40,618 bases of DNA from Spirochaetota bacterium (GTDB lineage: Bacteria > Spirochaetota > UBA12135 > COTS27 > JAFLEE01). The notes beneath the pieces are model-generated. The model had not been told where the DNA came from. It saw only the letters and a list, made by a program, of their open reading frames with translations, and did not search any database. The DNA is taken from NCBI GenBank assembly GCA_017302015.1, contig JAFLEE010000048.1, positions 1 through 40,618 of the forward strand. The letters run 5' to 3'. Numbering within the stretch: the stretch's first letter is position 1; each line of letters starts with the position of its first letter. Below, piece after piece: positions 25,667 to 32,984 of this stretch. Both the position numbers and the translations under genes were made by a program.

Positions 25667-25832
25667 CGTGCGGCTCCTCGGGAGGGGGGAATGTGGATGG
25701 GATGTTTTTGGCATGATTTGGGTGAAAGGGGAAGCCGAGAGGCTTCGATGGGCGCTACGGCCCTCCGCATGGCGCTTTCGGTCTTCGGGATCCGGGGAAT
25801 GTGCCAAGGGTCTCACCGGATTCCGCCGCTTC

Positions 25833-26660
25833 CTACTCTAAATACACCTTGATGTTCTTAAGCGAATAGATGGGAAGGAACGGGAAGAGCACGGGCACCT
25901 TCTTCACGTAGGCTTGGTATTCGGGATCCGACCCGTAGCGGGCGTCTTGCTTGGTCTCGAGGCGCTTGGTGGACCCCATCATGATGAGGACGATGCAGAT
26001 CGTGCCGAGGATGCCGGGCACGGCCTGGAGGGGGTGGTTCCACGCGGAGATCCCGGCGAGGAGGCTCCCGCTCCAGATGGTGATCTCGCCGAGATAATTG
26101 GGGCAGCGCACCAGGCGGAAGAGGCCCCGGTCGCAGAAACGCTTGGGCGCCGTTTTTTTGAACCTGGATTTTTGGAAATCGGCGAGGCCTTCCAGGCCCA
26201 AGCCGCCGGCCATCACGGCTAGGCCGAGGATCGTCAACCAGGGAAGGGGTTCCGCGCGGCCCTGGGCGAGGGCGTGGGCCCTCAGCAGGCCCGGCGAGAA
26301 CATGCACAGATAGAGGAGCGCCACAGAGATCCAGATTCCGAAGCGGGTGAAGATCGACATCTTGCGATTGCGGCGCTGCACCTCATCGAGTTCGGTTTGG
26401 TAGGACGGGGAGCGCTCCCGGGATACGAGGAAGGTGCCGAGGCGCACGCCGTAGAGGGCCAGAAGCCCCAAGTGGGCCCAAGCCAGGGGGCCGAGTTGGC
26501 GGTAAAAGAGGGCCCCGGCGAGCACGGCGAGGGCGGTGATGGAGAAGGCGTAGCCGATGCTCACGAAATAGACGAGGCGGATGAAGCCCGTGGCCGAAAT
26601 CGCCAGGGTCAGGGCGAAAAACCAGGGCCATTCGGTCGGGAATAGGGAGGAAAGATTCAC
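25833..26660 (-). CDS. DUF1295 membrane protein (steroid 5-alpha-reductase/ICMT-like fold)
   Basis: The 275-aa protein is an integral membrane protein with six to seven helices. Its C-terminal half holds the family hallmark LFRLVRCPNYLGEITIWSG and the downstream KRLETKQDARYGSDPEYQAY motif. This region is shared by DUF1295 proteins, 3-oxo-5-alpha-steroid 4-dehydrogenases and isoprenylcysteine carboxyl methyltransferases, where it binds the nucleotide or SAM cofactor. The physiological substrate is unknown; reduction of a lipid double bond is the family-based guess. A well-formed promoter lies at 26696-26724. The gene is divergent from valS, with 143 bp between the two starts. Confidence 0.85.
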   Translation of the reverse strand: MNLSSLFPTEWPWFFALTLAISATGFIRLVYFVSIGYAFSITALAVLAGALFYRQLGPLAWAHLGLLALYGVRLGTFLVSRERSPSYQTELDEVQRRNRKMSIFTRFGIWISVALLYLCMFSPGLLRAHALAQGRAEPLPWLTILGLAVMAGGLGLEGLADFQKSRFKKTAPKRFCDRGLFRLVRCPNYLGEITIWSGSLLAGISAWNHPLQAVPGILGTICIVLIMMGSTKRLETKQDARYGSDPEYQAYVKKVPVLFPFLPIYSLKNIKVYLE

Positions 26661-26695
26661 CTGGGCACTCCGGGTCCTTGAGGGTGACCGGGTTG

Positions 26696-26724
26696 AATAT
26701 ACCCCTTCGCCTTGTCAGACGCAA
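26696..26724 (-). promoter_or_regulatory. Sigma-70-like promoter for the DUF1295 gene
   Basis: On the minus strand TTGCGT (26724-26719), a 17-bp spacer, then TATATT (26701-26696). The predicted start is about 28 nt before the ATG at 26660. Confidence 0.6.
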
Positions 26725-26781
26725 CCCGGGTTTAGTTCGCGCGCCTGCCGCCGCCTTCGGGCCGCATCGGGCCGGGGAAGG

Positions 26782-26787
26782 TATAAT
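26782..26787 (+). promoter_or_regulatory. -10 element (TATAAT) upstream of valS
   Basis: A perfect TATAAT ends 16 nt before the valS ATG. No convincing -35 lies 16-18 bp upstream (the sequence is GC-rich). If used, the 5' leader would be very short (about 8-10 nt). Confidence 0.4.
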
Positions 26788-26803
26788 TTCCCACGGAATT
26801 CCA

Positions 26804-29587
26804 ATGACAAGACCCGATTTCGACGCCTATTTCCCCACCCGATACGATTTCACCGCCGCCGAAGCGCGCATCCTGGAACGGTGGAAGGCCAAGAACGCCT
26901 TCCTCCCCCGGGGCACCGGCAAGCCCCATGTCATCGTCATCCCGCCGCCAAACGTCACCGGGCGCCTCCACATGGGGCACGCCCTCAATAACACGATCCA
27001 AGACATGCTCACCCGTTTCCACCGCATGGACGGCGCCGATGCCCTGTGGATCCCGGGCACCGACCACGCGGGCATCGCCACCCAGACGGTGGTGAAGAAG
27101 ATGCTCGACGCCGAGGGGGTGGATTACCGGGCCCTGGGCCGCGAGAAGTTCGTGGAGAAGGTGTGGGAATGGAAGGAAAAATTCGGCGGCGAGATCCTGC
27201 GCCAACTCTCCCGCATCGGCTCCTCCTGCGATTGGAGCCGCACCCGCTTCACCATGGACGAGGGCCTCTCGAAGGCGGTGGCCCGGGCGTTCAAGAAACT
27301 CTACGACGACGGGCTCATCTACCGGGGCAAGCGCATCGTGAACTGGTGCCCGGTGGACCAGACGGCCCTCTCCGACGACGAGGTCGAGACGAAAGAGGGG
27401 GGCGAGCCCGGCTCTCTCTGGCACATCAAGTACCTCCTGGCCGACGGCGGCGGCGAATTGGTGGTGGCCACCACCCGGCCCGAGACCCTCTTCGGCGACG
27501 TGGCCGTGGCCGTGCACCCCGACGACGAGCGCTACCGGAGCCTGGTGGGCAAGCACGTCCTCCTGCCGCTCACCGACAAGAAGATTCCCGTCATCGCCGA
27601 CGCCTACGTCGACCGGGCCTTCGGCACGGGCTGCCTCAAGATCACCCCGGCCCACGACGCCAACGACTTCGAGGTGGGCGCGCGCCACGGCTTCGAGCCG
27701 GTGGAGATCATGCTCCCCGACGCCCGCATGAACGACCGCGTGCCCGAGCGCTTCCGCGGGCTCACCCGGGAAAAATGCCGCGTGATAGCCGTGGCCGAAC
27801 TCGAGGCCGCGGGCCTCCTGGTCAAGGTCGAGCCGCGCATGACCCCGGTGGGCCGCTCCTACCGCAGCCGGGCCATCATCGAGTACCGCCTCTCCGAGCA
27901 GTGGTTCGTGAAGATGAAGCCCCTCTGCGAGGCCGTCCTGGCGCGCCGGAGCGAACTGAGCTTCCACCCCGCGCGCTGGGAGAAGGTCTACCTCCATTGG
28001 CTCAACAATATCCGCGATTGGTGCATCTCGCGCCAGATCTGGTGGGGGCACCGCATCCCGGCCTGGTACCACGTGGAGACCGGCGAGATCCTCGTCGACG
28101 AGACCACGCCGGCGCGGGTGCTCGCCGAGCCCGGGAAATGGCGCCAAGACGAGGACGTGCTCGACACCTGGTTCTCCTCGGGCCTCTGGCCCATGTCGAC
28201 CCTGGGATGGCCCGAAAAGGGCGCCGATTTCGACCGCTATTTCCCCACCACCACCCTCTCCACCGCCAAGGACATCCTCTTCTTCTGGGTGGCCCGCATG
28301 AACATGATGGCGGTGCACTTCGAGGGCAAGCTCCCCTACCGGCACGTCTACATCCACCCCACGGTGATGGACGAGCGCGGCGAGACGATGAGCAAGTCCA
28401 AGGGCAACGGCATCGACCCGCTCCACATCATCGGCGGGGCCACGGTGGAGGACCTCAAGAACCCCGTGCTCGACGCCCGGCCGTCGAACATGAAGGAGAT
28501 GCTCGCGCGCATCGAGAAGAACTACGCCGAGGGCTTCCCCGGGGTCGGCGCCGACGCCATGCGCTGGACGCTCATCTACCTGTGCTCCTCCGGCCAGGAA
28601 CTGCGCGTGGGCCTGGACAATTTCATCGACCTGGGCCGGCGCTTCATCACCAAACTCTGGAACGCCGCCCGCTTCATCACCGTCTACGCCGATGGCTACG
28701 TCGGCGGCGCCCCGCCCTCCGGCGCCGCGGAAGAGGAGGAGGACCGCTGGATGCGAAGCCGCATCGACGAGGCGGGCGCCGAGGTGCGGCGCTGCCTCGC
28801 CGAGTTCGATTTCACGGCCCTGGGGAAGGTCTATTACGAACTGGTGTGGAACGACTTCTGCGATTGGTACGTGGAACTCTGCAAGGTGCGCCTCGCGGGC
28901 GGCGACGAAGCCAAGAAGGGCGCCGCCCTCGTCCACCTCTACGCGGCCTTCGCCGACCTCCTGAAACTCCTCCATCCCCTCATCCCCTTCGTGACCGAGG
29001 AACTCTGGGAGAAGCTCGGCGAGGTCGCCCGCGAGAAAGGCCTGTGGACCCACCGCCAGGGCGACGACGCGCTCCTCATGCGCTCCGCCTTCCCCGCGCC
29101 CGGGGCCTCCCTTGATCGGGCGCTCCTCCAGCGCTTCGCCGCGCTCCAGGCCTTCACGGGCGCCATCCGGGGCCTGCGCACCCAGACCAAGGCCCCCGAC
29201 CGGGAGCGGGTGGACGCCCGCTACAAGGCAGAAGCGGCCCATGCCTCCGTGGTCGACGCCATGAAAGACCGCATCCTGCGCATGGCCATGCTCTCATCCC
29301 TAGAGCCCGCCGAGGCCAAGCCCCAGGGCTGGTCGAGCGCCGTGATTTCGGGGGTGGAGATCTATGTCGACTTGCGCGCCTTCCGCGATAGCGCCGGCGA
29401 GAAGAAGCGGCTGGAGAAGGAATTGGAGGCGGCCCGGGTCGAACTCGAGGGCCTGGAAAAGCGCCTGGGGAACCCGGGATTCCTGGCCAAGGCCCGCCCC
29501 GAAGTGGTGGAGAAAGAGAAGGCCCGAAAGGCCGAATTGGGCATCCAGATCGGCAAGTGGAAAGAGGCCCTGGCGGAATTGGGCTGA
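26804..29587 (+). CDS. valS: Valine--tRNA ligase
   Basis: This class I aminoacyl-tRNA synthetase charges tRNA-Val. From the ATG at 26804 it has 927 aa (MTRPDFDAYFPTRYDF). The HIGH motif is HMGH at residues 56-59 (PPPNVTGRLHMGHALNNTIQD), the KMSKS loop is TMSKS at 528-532, and the editing (CP1) domain between them includes the valyl/isoleucyl-type ATTRPETLFGDVAVAVHP and GTGCLKITPAHDANDFEVG. The WFSSGLWP motif is typical of ValRS. The C-terminus is the ValRS coiled-coil arm (KKRLEKELEAARVELEGLEK onward). The open frame upstream of 26804 overlaps the promoter and is not used. A short hairpin with a T4 run follows the gene at 29636. Confidence 0.97.
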   Translation: MTRPDFDAYFPTRYDFTAAEARILERWKAKNAFLPRGTGKPHVIVIPPPNVTGRLHMGHALNNTIQDMLTRFHRMDGADALWIPGTDHAGIATQTVVKKMLDAEGVDYRALGREKFVEKVWEWKEKFGGEILRQLSRIGSSCDWSRTRFTMDEGLSKAVARAFKKLYDDGLIYRGKRIVNWCPVDQTALSDDEVETKEGGEPGSLWHIKYLLADGGGELVVATTRPETLFGDVAVAVHPDDERYRSLVGKHVLLPLTDKKIPVIADAYVDRAFGTGCLKITPAHDANDFEVGARHGFEPVEIMLPDARMNDRVPERFRGLTREKCRVIAVAELEAAGLLVKVEPRMTPVGRSYRSRAIIEYRLSEQWFVKMKPLCEAVLARRSELSFHPARWEKVYLHWLNNIRDWCISRQIWWGHRIPAWYHVETGEILVDETTPARVLAEPGKWRQDEDVLDTWFSSGLWPMSTLGWPEKGADFDRYFPTTTLSTAKDILFFWVARMNMMAVHFEGKLPYRHVYIHPTVMDERGETMSKSKGNGIDPLHIIGGATVEDLKNPVLDARPSNMKEMLARIEKNYAEGFPGVGADAMRWTLIYLCSSGQELRVGLDNFIDLGRRFITKLWNAARFITVYADGYVGGAPPSGAAEEEEDRWMRSRIDEAGAEVRRCLAEFDFTALGKVYYELVWNDFCDWYVELCKVRLAGGDEAKKGAALVHLYAAFADLLKLLHPLIPFVTEELWEKLGEVAREKGLWTHRQGDDALLMRSAFPAPGASLDRALLQRFAALQAFTGAIRGLRTQTKAPDRERVDARYKAEAAHASVVDAMKDRILRMAMLSSLEPAEAKPQGWSSAVISGVEIYVDLRAFRDSAGEKKRLEKELEAARVELEGLEKRLGNPGFLAKARPEVVEKEKARKAELGIQIGKWKEALAELG

Positions 29588-29635
29588 TTCGCCACGAAAG
29601 CAGCCCCAGGTTCATCTCTTTTCCACCGATGCTTC

Positions 29636-29656
29636 GCCCCTAAAATGGGGCTTTTC
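29636..29656 (+). terminator. Short intrinsic terminator after valS
   Basis: GCCCC-TAAAAT-GGGGC followed by TTTT, 49 nt after the valS stop. The stem is only 5 bp but purely GC. Confidence 0.5.
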
Positions 29657-29670
29657 GACCCGAAATCGAT

Positions 29671-29676
29671 TATAAT
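29671..29676 (+). promoter_or_regulatory. -10 element (TATAAT) upstream of tatA
   Basis: A perfect TATAAT in an AT-rich patch between the valS terminator and tatA, 53 nt before the tatA ATG. No clear -35 at the expected distance. Confidence 0.45.
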
Positions 29677-29728
29677 TAGGGGTGATCGGGCGGCCCCCGC
29701 ACGCCGCCTCGGTCCCCCGGGAGTCAAC

Positions 29729-29938
29729 ATGCTGTCCACCGCCCACCTCCTCATCGTCGTCGCCGTCGTCGTGCTCCTTTTCGGGGCTTCCGCCATCCCC
29801 AAATTCGCGAAGAGCTTGGGCCAGGCCAAGGGTGAGTTCGAAAAGGGCCTGCGCGAGTCCCGGGAAGAAGCCGAGAAGAACGCCGCCAACCCGTCCCCCC
29901 AGGTTGGCGCCCCGAAATCCGACGAAAAGAAGGGCTGA
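29729..29938 (+). CDS. tatA: Sec-independent protein translocase subunit TatA
   Basis: The 69-aa protein starts at the ATG at 29729 after a GGGAG. It has the single N-terminal transmembrane helix (HLLIVVAVVVLLFGASAIPK) with the conserved FG hinge, then the amphipathic helix FAKSLGQAKGEFEKGLRESR and a charged, disordered tail. This is the pore-forming component that oligomerises to move folded twin-arginine substrates across the inner membrane. No tatB or tatC is adjacent, so those partners must be elsewhere; a TatE-like or combined TatA/B role cannot be told from sequence alone. Its own -10 (29671) and a terminator (30011) suggest a monocistronic unit. Confidence 0.92.
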   Translation: MLSTAHLLIVVAVVVLLFGASAIPKFAKSLGQAKGEFEKGLRESREEAEKNAANPSPQVGAPKSDEKKG

Positions 29939-29960
29939 TCGGCACTGCCCCTGTTCGGTC

Positions 29961-29989
29961 CTAGGGGCGAGCCGTCGCGGATCCCCTAG
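29961..29989. repeat. Inverted repeat between tatA and its terminator
   Basis: CTAGGGG and CCCCTAG form a perfect 7-bp palindrome arm pair around a 15-nt GC-rich loop. It could be an operator-like site or part of the tatA mRNA 3' structure. Confidence 0.35.
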
Positions 29990-30010
29990 TGGCCGGTGCT
30001 TGACGCCCCG

Positions 30011-30033
30011 GCGAATGACGCCATTCGTTTTTC
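30011..30033 (+). terminator. Intrinsic terminator after tatA
   Basis: CGAATG-ACGC-CATTCG (stem extended by a G-T pair) followed by TTTTT, 73 nt after the tatA stop and just before the convergent mannosidase stop. Confidence 0.6.
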
Positions 30034-30036
30034 CCC

Positions 30037-32322
30037 TTAACCGGCGAACGGGTCCGAATCGACCCCGTGAATTTTCTTCAGTTCCGGCATCCAGCGTTTC
30101 CAGGCTTCCATCGAAAAGGGCGGCTGTCCCATGACGAAATGGTTGGCTTCCCAAACGCCGCCGCGCTCCCACTCCACCACGAAGATGGCCTGCTCCCCCC
30201 AACTCGCGCCGAGGCGCCCGCAACTCGACCGGCCATTGCCTTCGATCGCGTAGCGGCCTTCCCATAGGGGCGCGCTTTCCCCCAGGCGGCGCACGCGGGC
30301 GGCGCCCGAGACGCGCGCCGGGGTCTCGTTCACCGCCACGAGTTCGCAGCCCCAGTCCCGGAGTTCGTCGAGCATGAGGCAGACCGGCCTCTGGCTCGTG
30401 ACGATCCACCACCAGGCGAGTTTCTTCGTCCCGTACCAGTCGACCACCGCGTCGCTGAATTGGGGCCACCCGTCGACGACGTTCCACCAGATGAGGCCGC
30501 TCTTCTCGCCCTTGCGGATGCGGAAATGCTCGATGAAGAACTTGAAGGCCTCGGCCTGGGCGATCTGGCTCGCGAAGACGAAATCCGCCAGGTTCTCGGG
30601 GGTCTTCCCGAAGAGTTCCCGCGTCTGCTTGGCCATGAGGCCGATGCGGTAGGCGTAGGGGCCCCGGGCGTCCACGGGCTCGGCGGCGTGGACGATCCAC
30701 TCGTCGTTGTCCTGCCAGGGCCACCTTTTGTCCTCGGACAAGAACCGCGCGAGGCTCCCCGCCGAGGGGCAGCCGTGGTAGCCGATCTCGCTGGCGAAGC
30801 GGGCCGTATTGTCCCGGTAGAAGGGGCCCTTATAATAATCCCGGGGGCCCCAGAGATGCTGCTCGGGGCCGCCGTTATCCTTGCGCGCCTTGGCGAGTTC
30901 GTCGGTGAGCCAGGGCGAACTGGGGAGGTAGGGCCGCCAGGGGTCGTGCTGGCTGAGGGCCCGGGGGAGGACTTCCCGGGTGATGCGGTTGGATGAGGGC
31001 TTCTGGCCGCTCCAGGTGCAGAAGGCGTCGGTCTCGTTGTCGCCGGCCCACAGGGCCAGCGAGGGATGGTGGCGCAGTTTCTTGATGATCTGGGCGGCCT
31101 CGCGGGCCATCCCCGCGGCGAAGGCGTCGTCCATGGGCGGGAGTTCGCAGCCGATCATGAAATCCTGCCAGACGAGCAGGCCGTGCCGGTCGCAGAAATC
31201 GAAGAAGGCGTGGTCTTCGTAGACCCCCCCGCCCCAGACGCGGATCATATTGCACCCGGAGGCCCGGAAGAGCTCCAGGTTGCGCGCGACGTATTGGGGG
31301 TCGCGGGAGTGGAAGGCGTCGGCGGGCACCCAATTGGAGCCCCGGATGAAGACGGGCTCGCCGTTCACCTTGAAGCGGAAATCGCCCATGGCGCCGTCGG
31401 GCCGCTTGAACGATTGCTCCAATTCCACCGTGCGCACGCCGACGTTCCAGACCTGTTCGTGGCGCAGCGCCGCGCCCTGGAAGAGTTCCAGGCGGGCCTC
31501 GTAGAGCGGCTGCGGCCCGAGGTCCCGGGGCCACCAAAGGGCGGGGGAGGGGAGCGAGATGGCTTGGCGCCCGGTGGTGAAACGCAGCGCGAACTCGCTT
31601 CGATGCGCGACGCCGCCATGGCTTAGGGTGAAGACGGCGCGGAAATCGTCGAGGCGGCGAGCGGGGGTAGTGAAGGTCCAGTCGAGGAGCAGGTCGGCGC
31701 GGGAGGGCGTGGCGCCCCGCACGGCCAGCGCCCATTCGGTCCAGCGCGTCTTGGGCCGGCGGCGCAGGAAGACCGGCTTCCAGAGGCCGGCGCTCACGAT
31801 GCGGGGCATGATGTCCCAACCGAACATGTGGGCGGCCTTGCGCAGGTGCAGGTGCTCGTAATTATAGGGCTGGGCGAAGAGGCCCGAGGGCCGGTCGAAG
31901 GTCCGCGCGTGGAGGACCGCGCTCTTGATCTCGACGCGCAAAACGTTTCCCTTCGCATTCAGTTTCCCGGTGACATCTGGGGCGTGCTCGAGGAACATAT
32001 TCTCGCAGCGCAGGACCTTCTCGCCATTGAGGAAAACATCTGCGATGGTATCGACCCCCGCGAAGACGAGTTCGATTTCGTCCTCCCCCGCCTCGATCCC
32101 GTCGAAGCGCGTTTCATAGGTCCAATCCACGGTCTCGTAGGGGCCAAGGCGCTGGACGTTCTTTCCCTGATAGGGATCCGGCAGGAGCCCCTGGGCGACG
32201 AGGTCGAGTTCCACATTGCCGGGGACGGCCGCCGGAATGCGATGGGGCTTACCCGTCTCGGGATCTTCGTAAGAAAGAGACCAGGGGCCGGGGAGGGGAA
32301 AAACATCTTCGCGAGGTTCCAT
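30037..32322 (-). CDS. Glycoside hydrolase family 2 beta-mannosidase
   Basis: This 761-aa intracellular enzyme should release mannose from the non-reducing ends of beta-mannosides. There is no signal peptide, and AAGGA lies 8 nt before the ATG. The domain order is GH2 jelly-roll sugar-binding (PAAVPGNVELDLVAQGLLPD, typical of beta-mannosidases), Ig-like, then a TIM barrel beginning FRFKVNGEPVFIRGSNWVPAD. The acid/base is Glu430 in LALWAGDNETDA, a variant of the usual GNNE. The probable nucleophile is Glu512 in ASEIGYHGCPSA. The phrase NMIRVWGGGVYEDHAFFDFC is diagnostic of the mannosidase branch. The 662-bp upstream gap carries a -10 without -35 and two 20-bp-spaced direct repeats, suggesting activator-dependent, sugar-responsive control. 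No transporter or other sugar enzymes are adjacent. Confidence 0.9.
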   Translation of the reverse strand: MEPREDVFPLPGPWSLSYEDPETGKPHRIPAAVPGNVELDLVAQGLLPDPYQGKNVQRLGPYETVDWTYETRFDGIEAGEDEIELVFAGVDTIADVFLNGEKVLRCENMFLEHAPDVTGKLNAKGNVLRVEIKSAVLHARTFDRPSGLFAQPYNYEHLHLRKAAHMFGWDIMPRIVSAGLWKPVFLRRRPKTRWTEWALAVRGATPSRADLLLDWTFTTPARRLDDFRAVFTLSHGGVAHRSEFALRFTTGRQAISLPSPALWWPRDLGPQPLYEARLELFQGAALRHEQVWNVGVRTVELEQSFKRPDGAMGDFRFKVNGEPVFIRGSNWVPADAFHSRDPQYVARNLELFRASGCNMIRVWGGGVYEDHAFFDFCDRHGLLVWQDFMIGCELPPMDDAFAAGMAREAAQIIKKLRHHPSLALWAGDNETDAFCTWSGQKPSSNRITREVLPRALSQHDPWRPYLPSSPWLTDELAKARKDNGGPEQHLWGPRDYYKGPFYRDNTARFASEIGYHGCPSAGSLARFLSEDKRWPWQDNDEWIVHAAEPVDARGPYAYRIGLMAKQTRELFGKTPENLADFVFASQIAQAEAFKFFIEHFRIRKGEKSGLIWWNVVDGWPQFSDAVVDWYGTKKLAWWWIVTSQRPVCLMLDELRDWGCELVAVNETPARVSGAARVRRLGESAPLWEGRYAIEGNGRSSCGRLGASWGEQAIFVVEWERGGVWEANHFVMGQPPFSMEAWKRWMPELKKIHGVDSDPFAG

Positions 32323-32384
32323 GGAAAATCCTTGGGATGCTTAAAAAGGCTCCAAAACGCCCCTCAAAGCCAATCCTCGCCCCA

Positions 32385-32442
32385 AGTATAAGCGTCCGGA
32401 ACCATAAAAACTTATCTAAAATTGTTAAAACTTACATAAAAT
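32385..32442 (-). promoter_or_regulatory. Candidate mannosidase promoter with paired activator sites
   Basis: On the minus strand TATACT (32390-32385) is a good -10, about 65 nt before the ATG. There is no -35 at 16-18 bp; instead two direct copies of TAAGTTTT(T)A lie 20 bp apart (about 32405-32415 and 32425-32435), the proximal one overlapping the -35 position. This is the layout of AraC/XylS-type activation. The regulator is not in the window. Confidence 0.4.
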
Positions 32443-32610
32443 ATGCATTCTTCACGATCGAAGTCATTGGCGACCCCGTTTTGAATCGCGGAAGCCCATG
32501 CACCGGGTTTCCCAATCCGCCTTTCTCAGGGGCAAAACAGGCTTTGAATTTCGAGGAATCCAAAACCCCATGACCCACCTGAAATCATTGCCGGTGAATC
32601 AGAGGGAGAT

Positions 32611-32719
32611 GAAACAAGGTGTCGTCATCCACGGGAACGAAATTGCCAGCCATGGCCAGATATCCGGAGGGTGCCGAAGCAAGGTATCGTCATCCATGGA
32701 AACGAAATGTGCAGCCAAG
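32611..32719. repeat. Two ~42-bp imperfect direct repeats
   Basis: Units at 32611-32653 and 32676-32719 share GAA[A/G]CAAGGT[G/A]TCGTCATCCA and then GGAAACGAAAT-like sequence with a few substitutions and one indel. Their start points are 65 bp apart, which is not a multiple of three, so this is not a protein repeat. Confidence 0.75.
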
Positions 32720-32767
32720 GGTGATTAAAACTTAGAAAAGTTTATTCCACTCCTCCACCCCCCCATC

Positions 32768-32784
32768 AAAAGGCGAAGCCTTTT
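32768..32784 (-). terminator. Small bidirectional hairpin with T tract
   Basis: AAAAGGC-GAA-GCCTTTT is a perfect 7-bp stem with a triloop. The A/T ends could act as a U tract in either direction; on the minus strand it lies about 200 nt after the DUF2723 stop. Confidence 0.4.
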
Positions 32785-32819
32785 ACCTGGCAGTCGACGG
32801 TGGAAGCCATACCCCAAGC

Positions 32820-32922
32820 GGCAGGTGGGAGTCCCTGGAGGAGCGCCTCAGCGCCACCCAAAAACCCGCACCCGGGCCCACCCGCTGGCGCTGCGGCGCG
32901 ACGGAAGGGATTCCCACCTGCC
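32820..32922. repeat. REP-like inverted repeat with 37-bp arms
   Basis: Arms at 32820-32856 and 32886-32922 begin GGCAGGTGGGAGTCCCT and match in inverted orientation at about 29 of 37 positions, with outer and inner ends nearly perfect and the mismatches clustered in the middle. The 29-nt centre is C-rich. It lies in the 3' flank of the DUF2723 gene. Confidence 0.75.
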
Positions 32923-32984
32923 GCGGGAGGCAAGCCCCGGCGATACCAGGGTTTCAAAAAACCCAGTGATAGCCCGACGGAGTC

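Larger units (their letters stand above)
32323..32984. other. 662-bp repeat-rich intergenic region upstream of the mannosidase
   Basis: No gene is supported; small open frames are broken up by repeats and lack coding-like composition. From left to right it holds the mannosidase leader, a -10 (TATACT, 32385-32390, minus strand), AAAACTTA direct repeats (32405-32442), two 42-bp direct repeats (32611-32653 and 32676-32719), a further TTAAAACTTAG (32725-32735), a 7-bp-stem hairpin (32768-32784), a 37-bp-arm inverted repeat (32820-32922) and a perfect GGGTTT/AAACCC hairpin (32949-32964) just after the DUF2723 stop. Confidence 0.7.

Noticed and set aside
26732-29242. An 836-aa minus-strand open frame opposite valS
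   Set aside because: Antisense of a universally conserved gene; composition typical of shadows.
32498-32728. A 76-aa open frame over the 42-bp repeats
   Set aside because: The repeats are out of frame with each other, so the frame is accidental.
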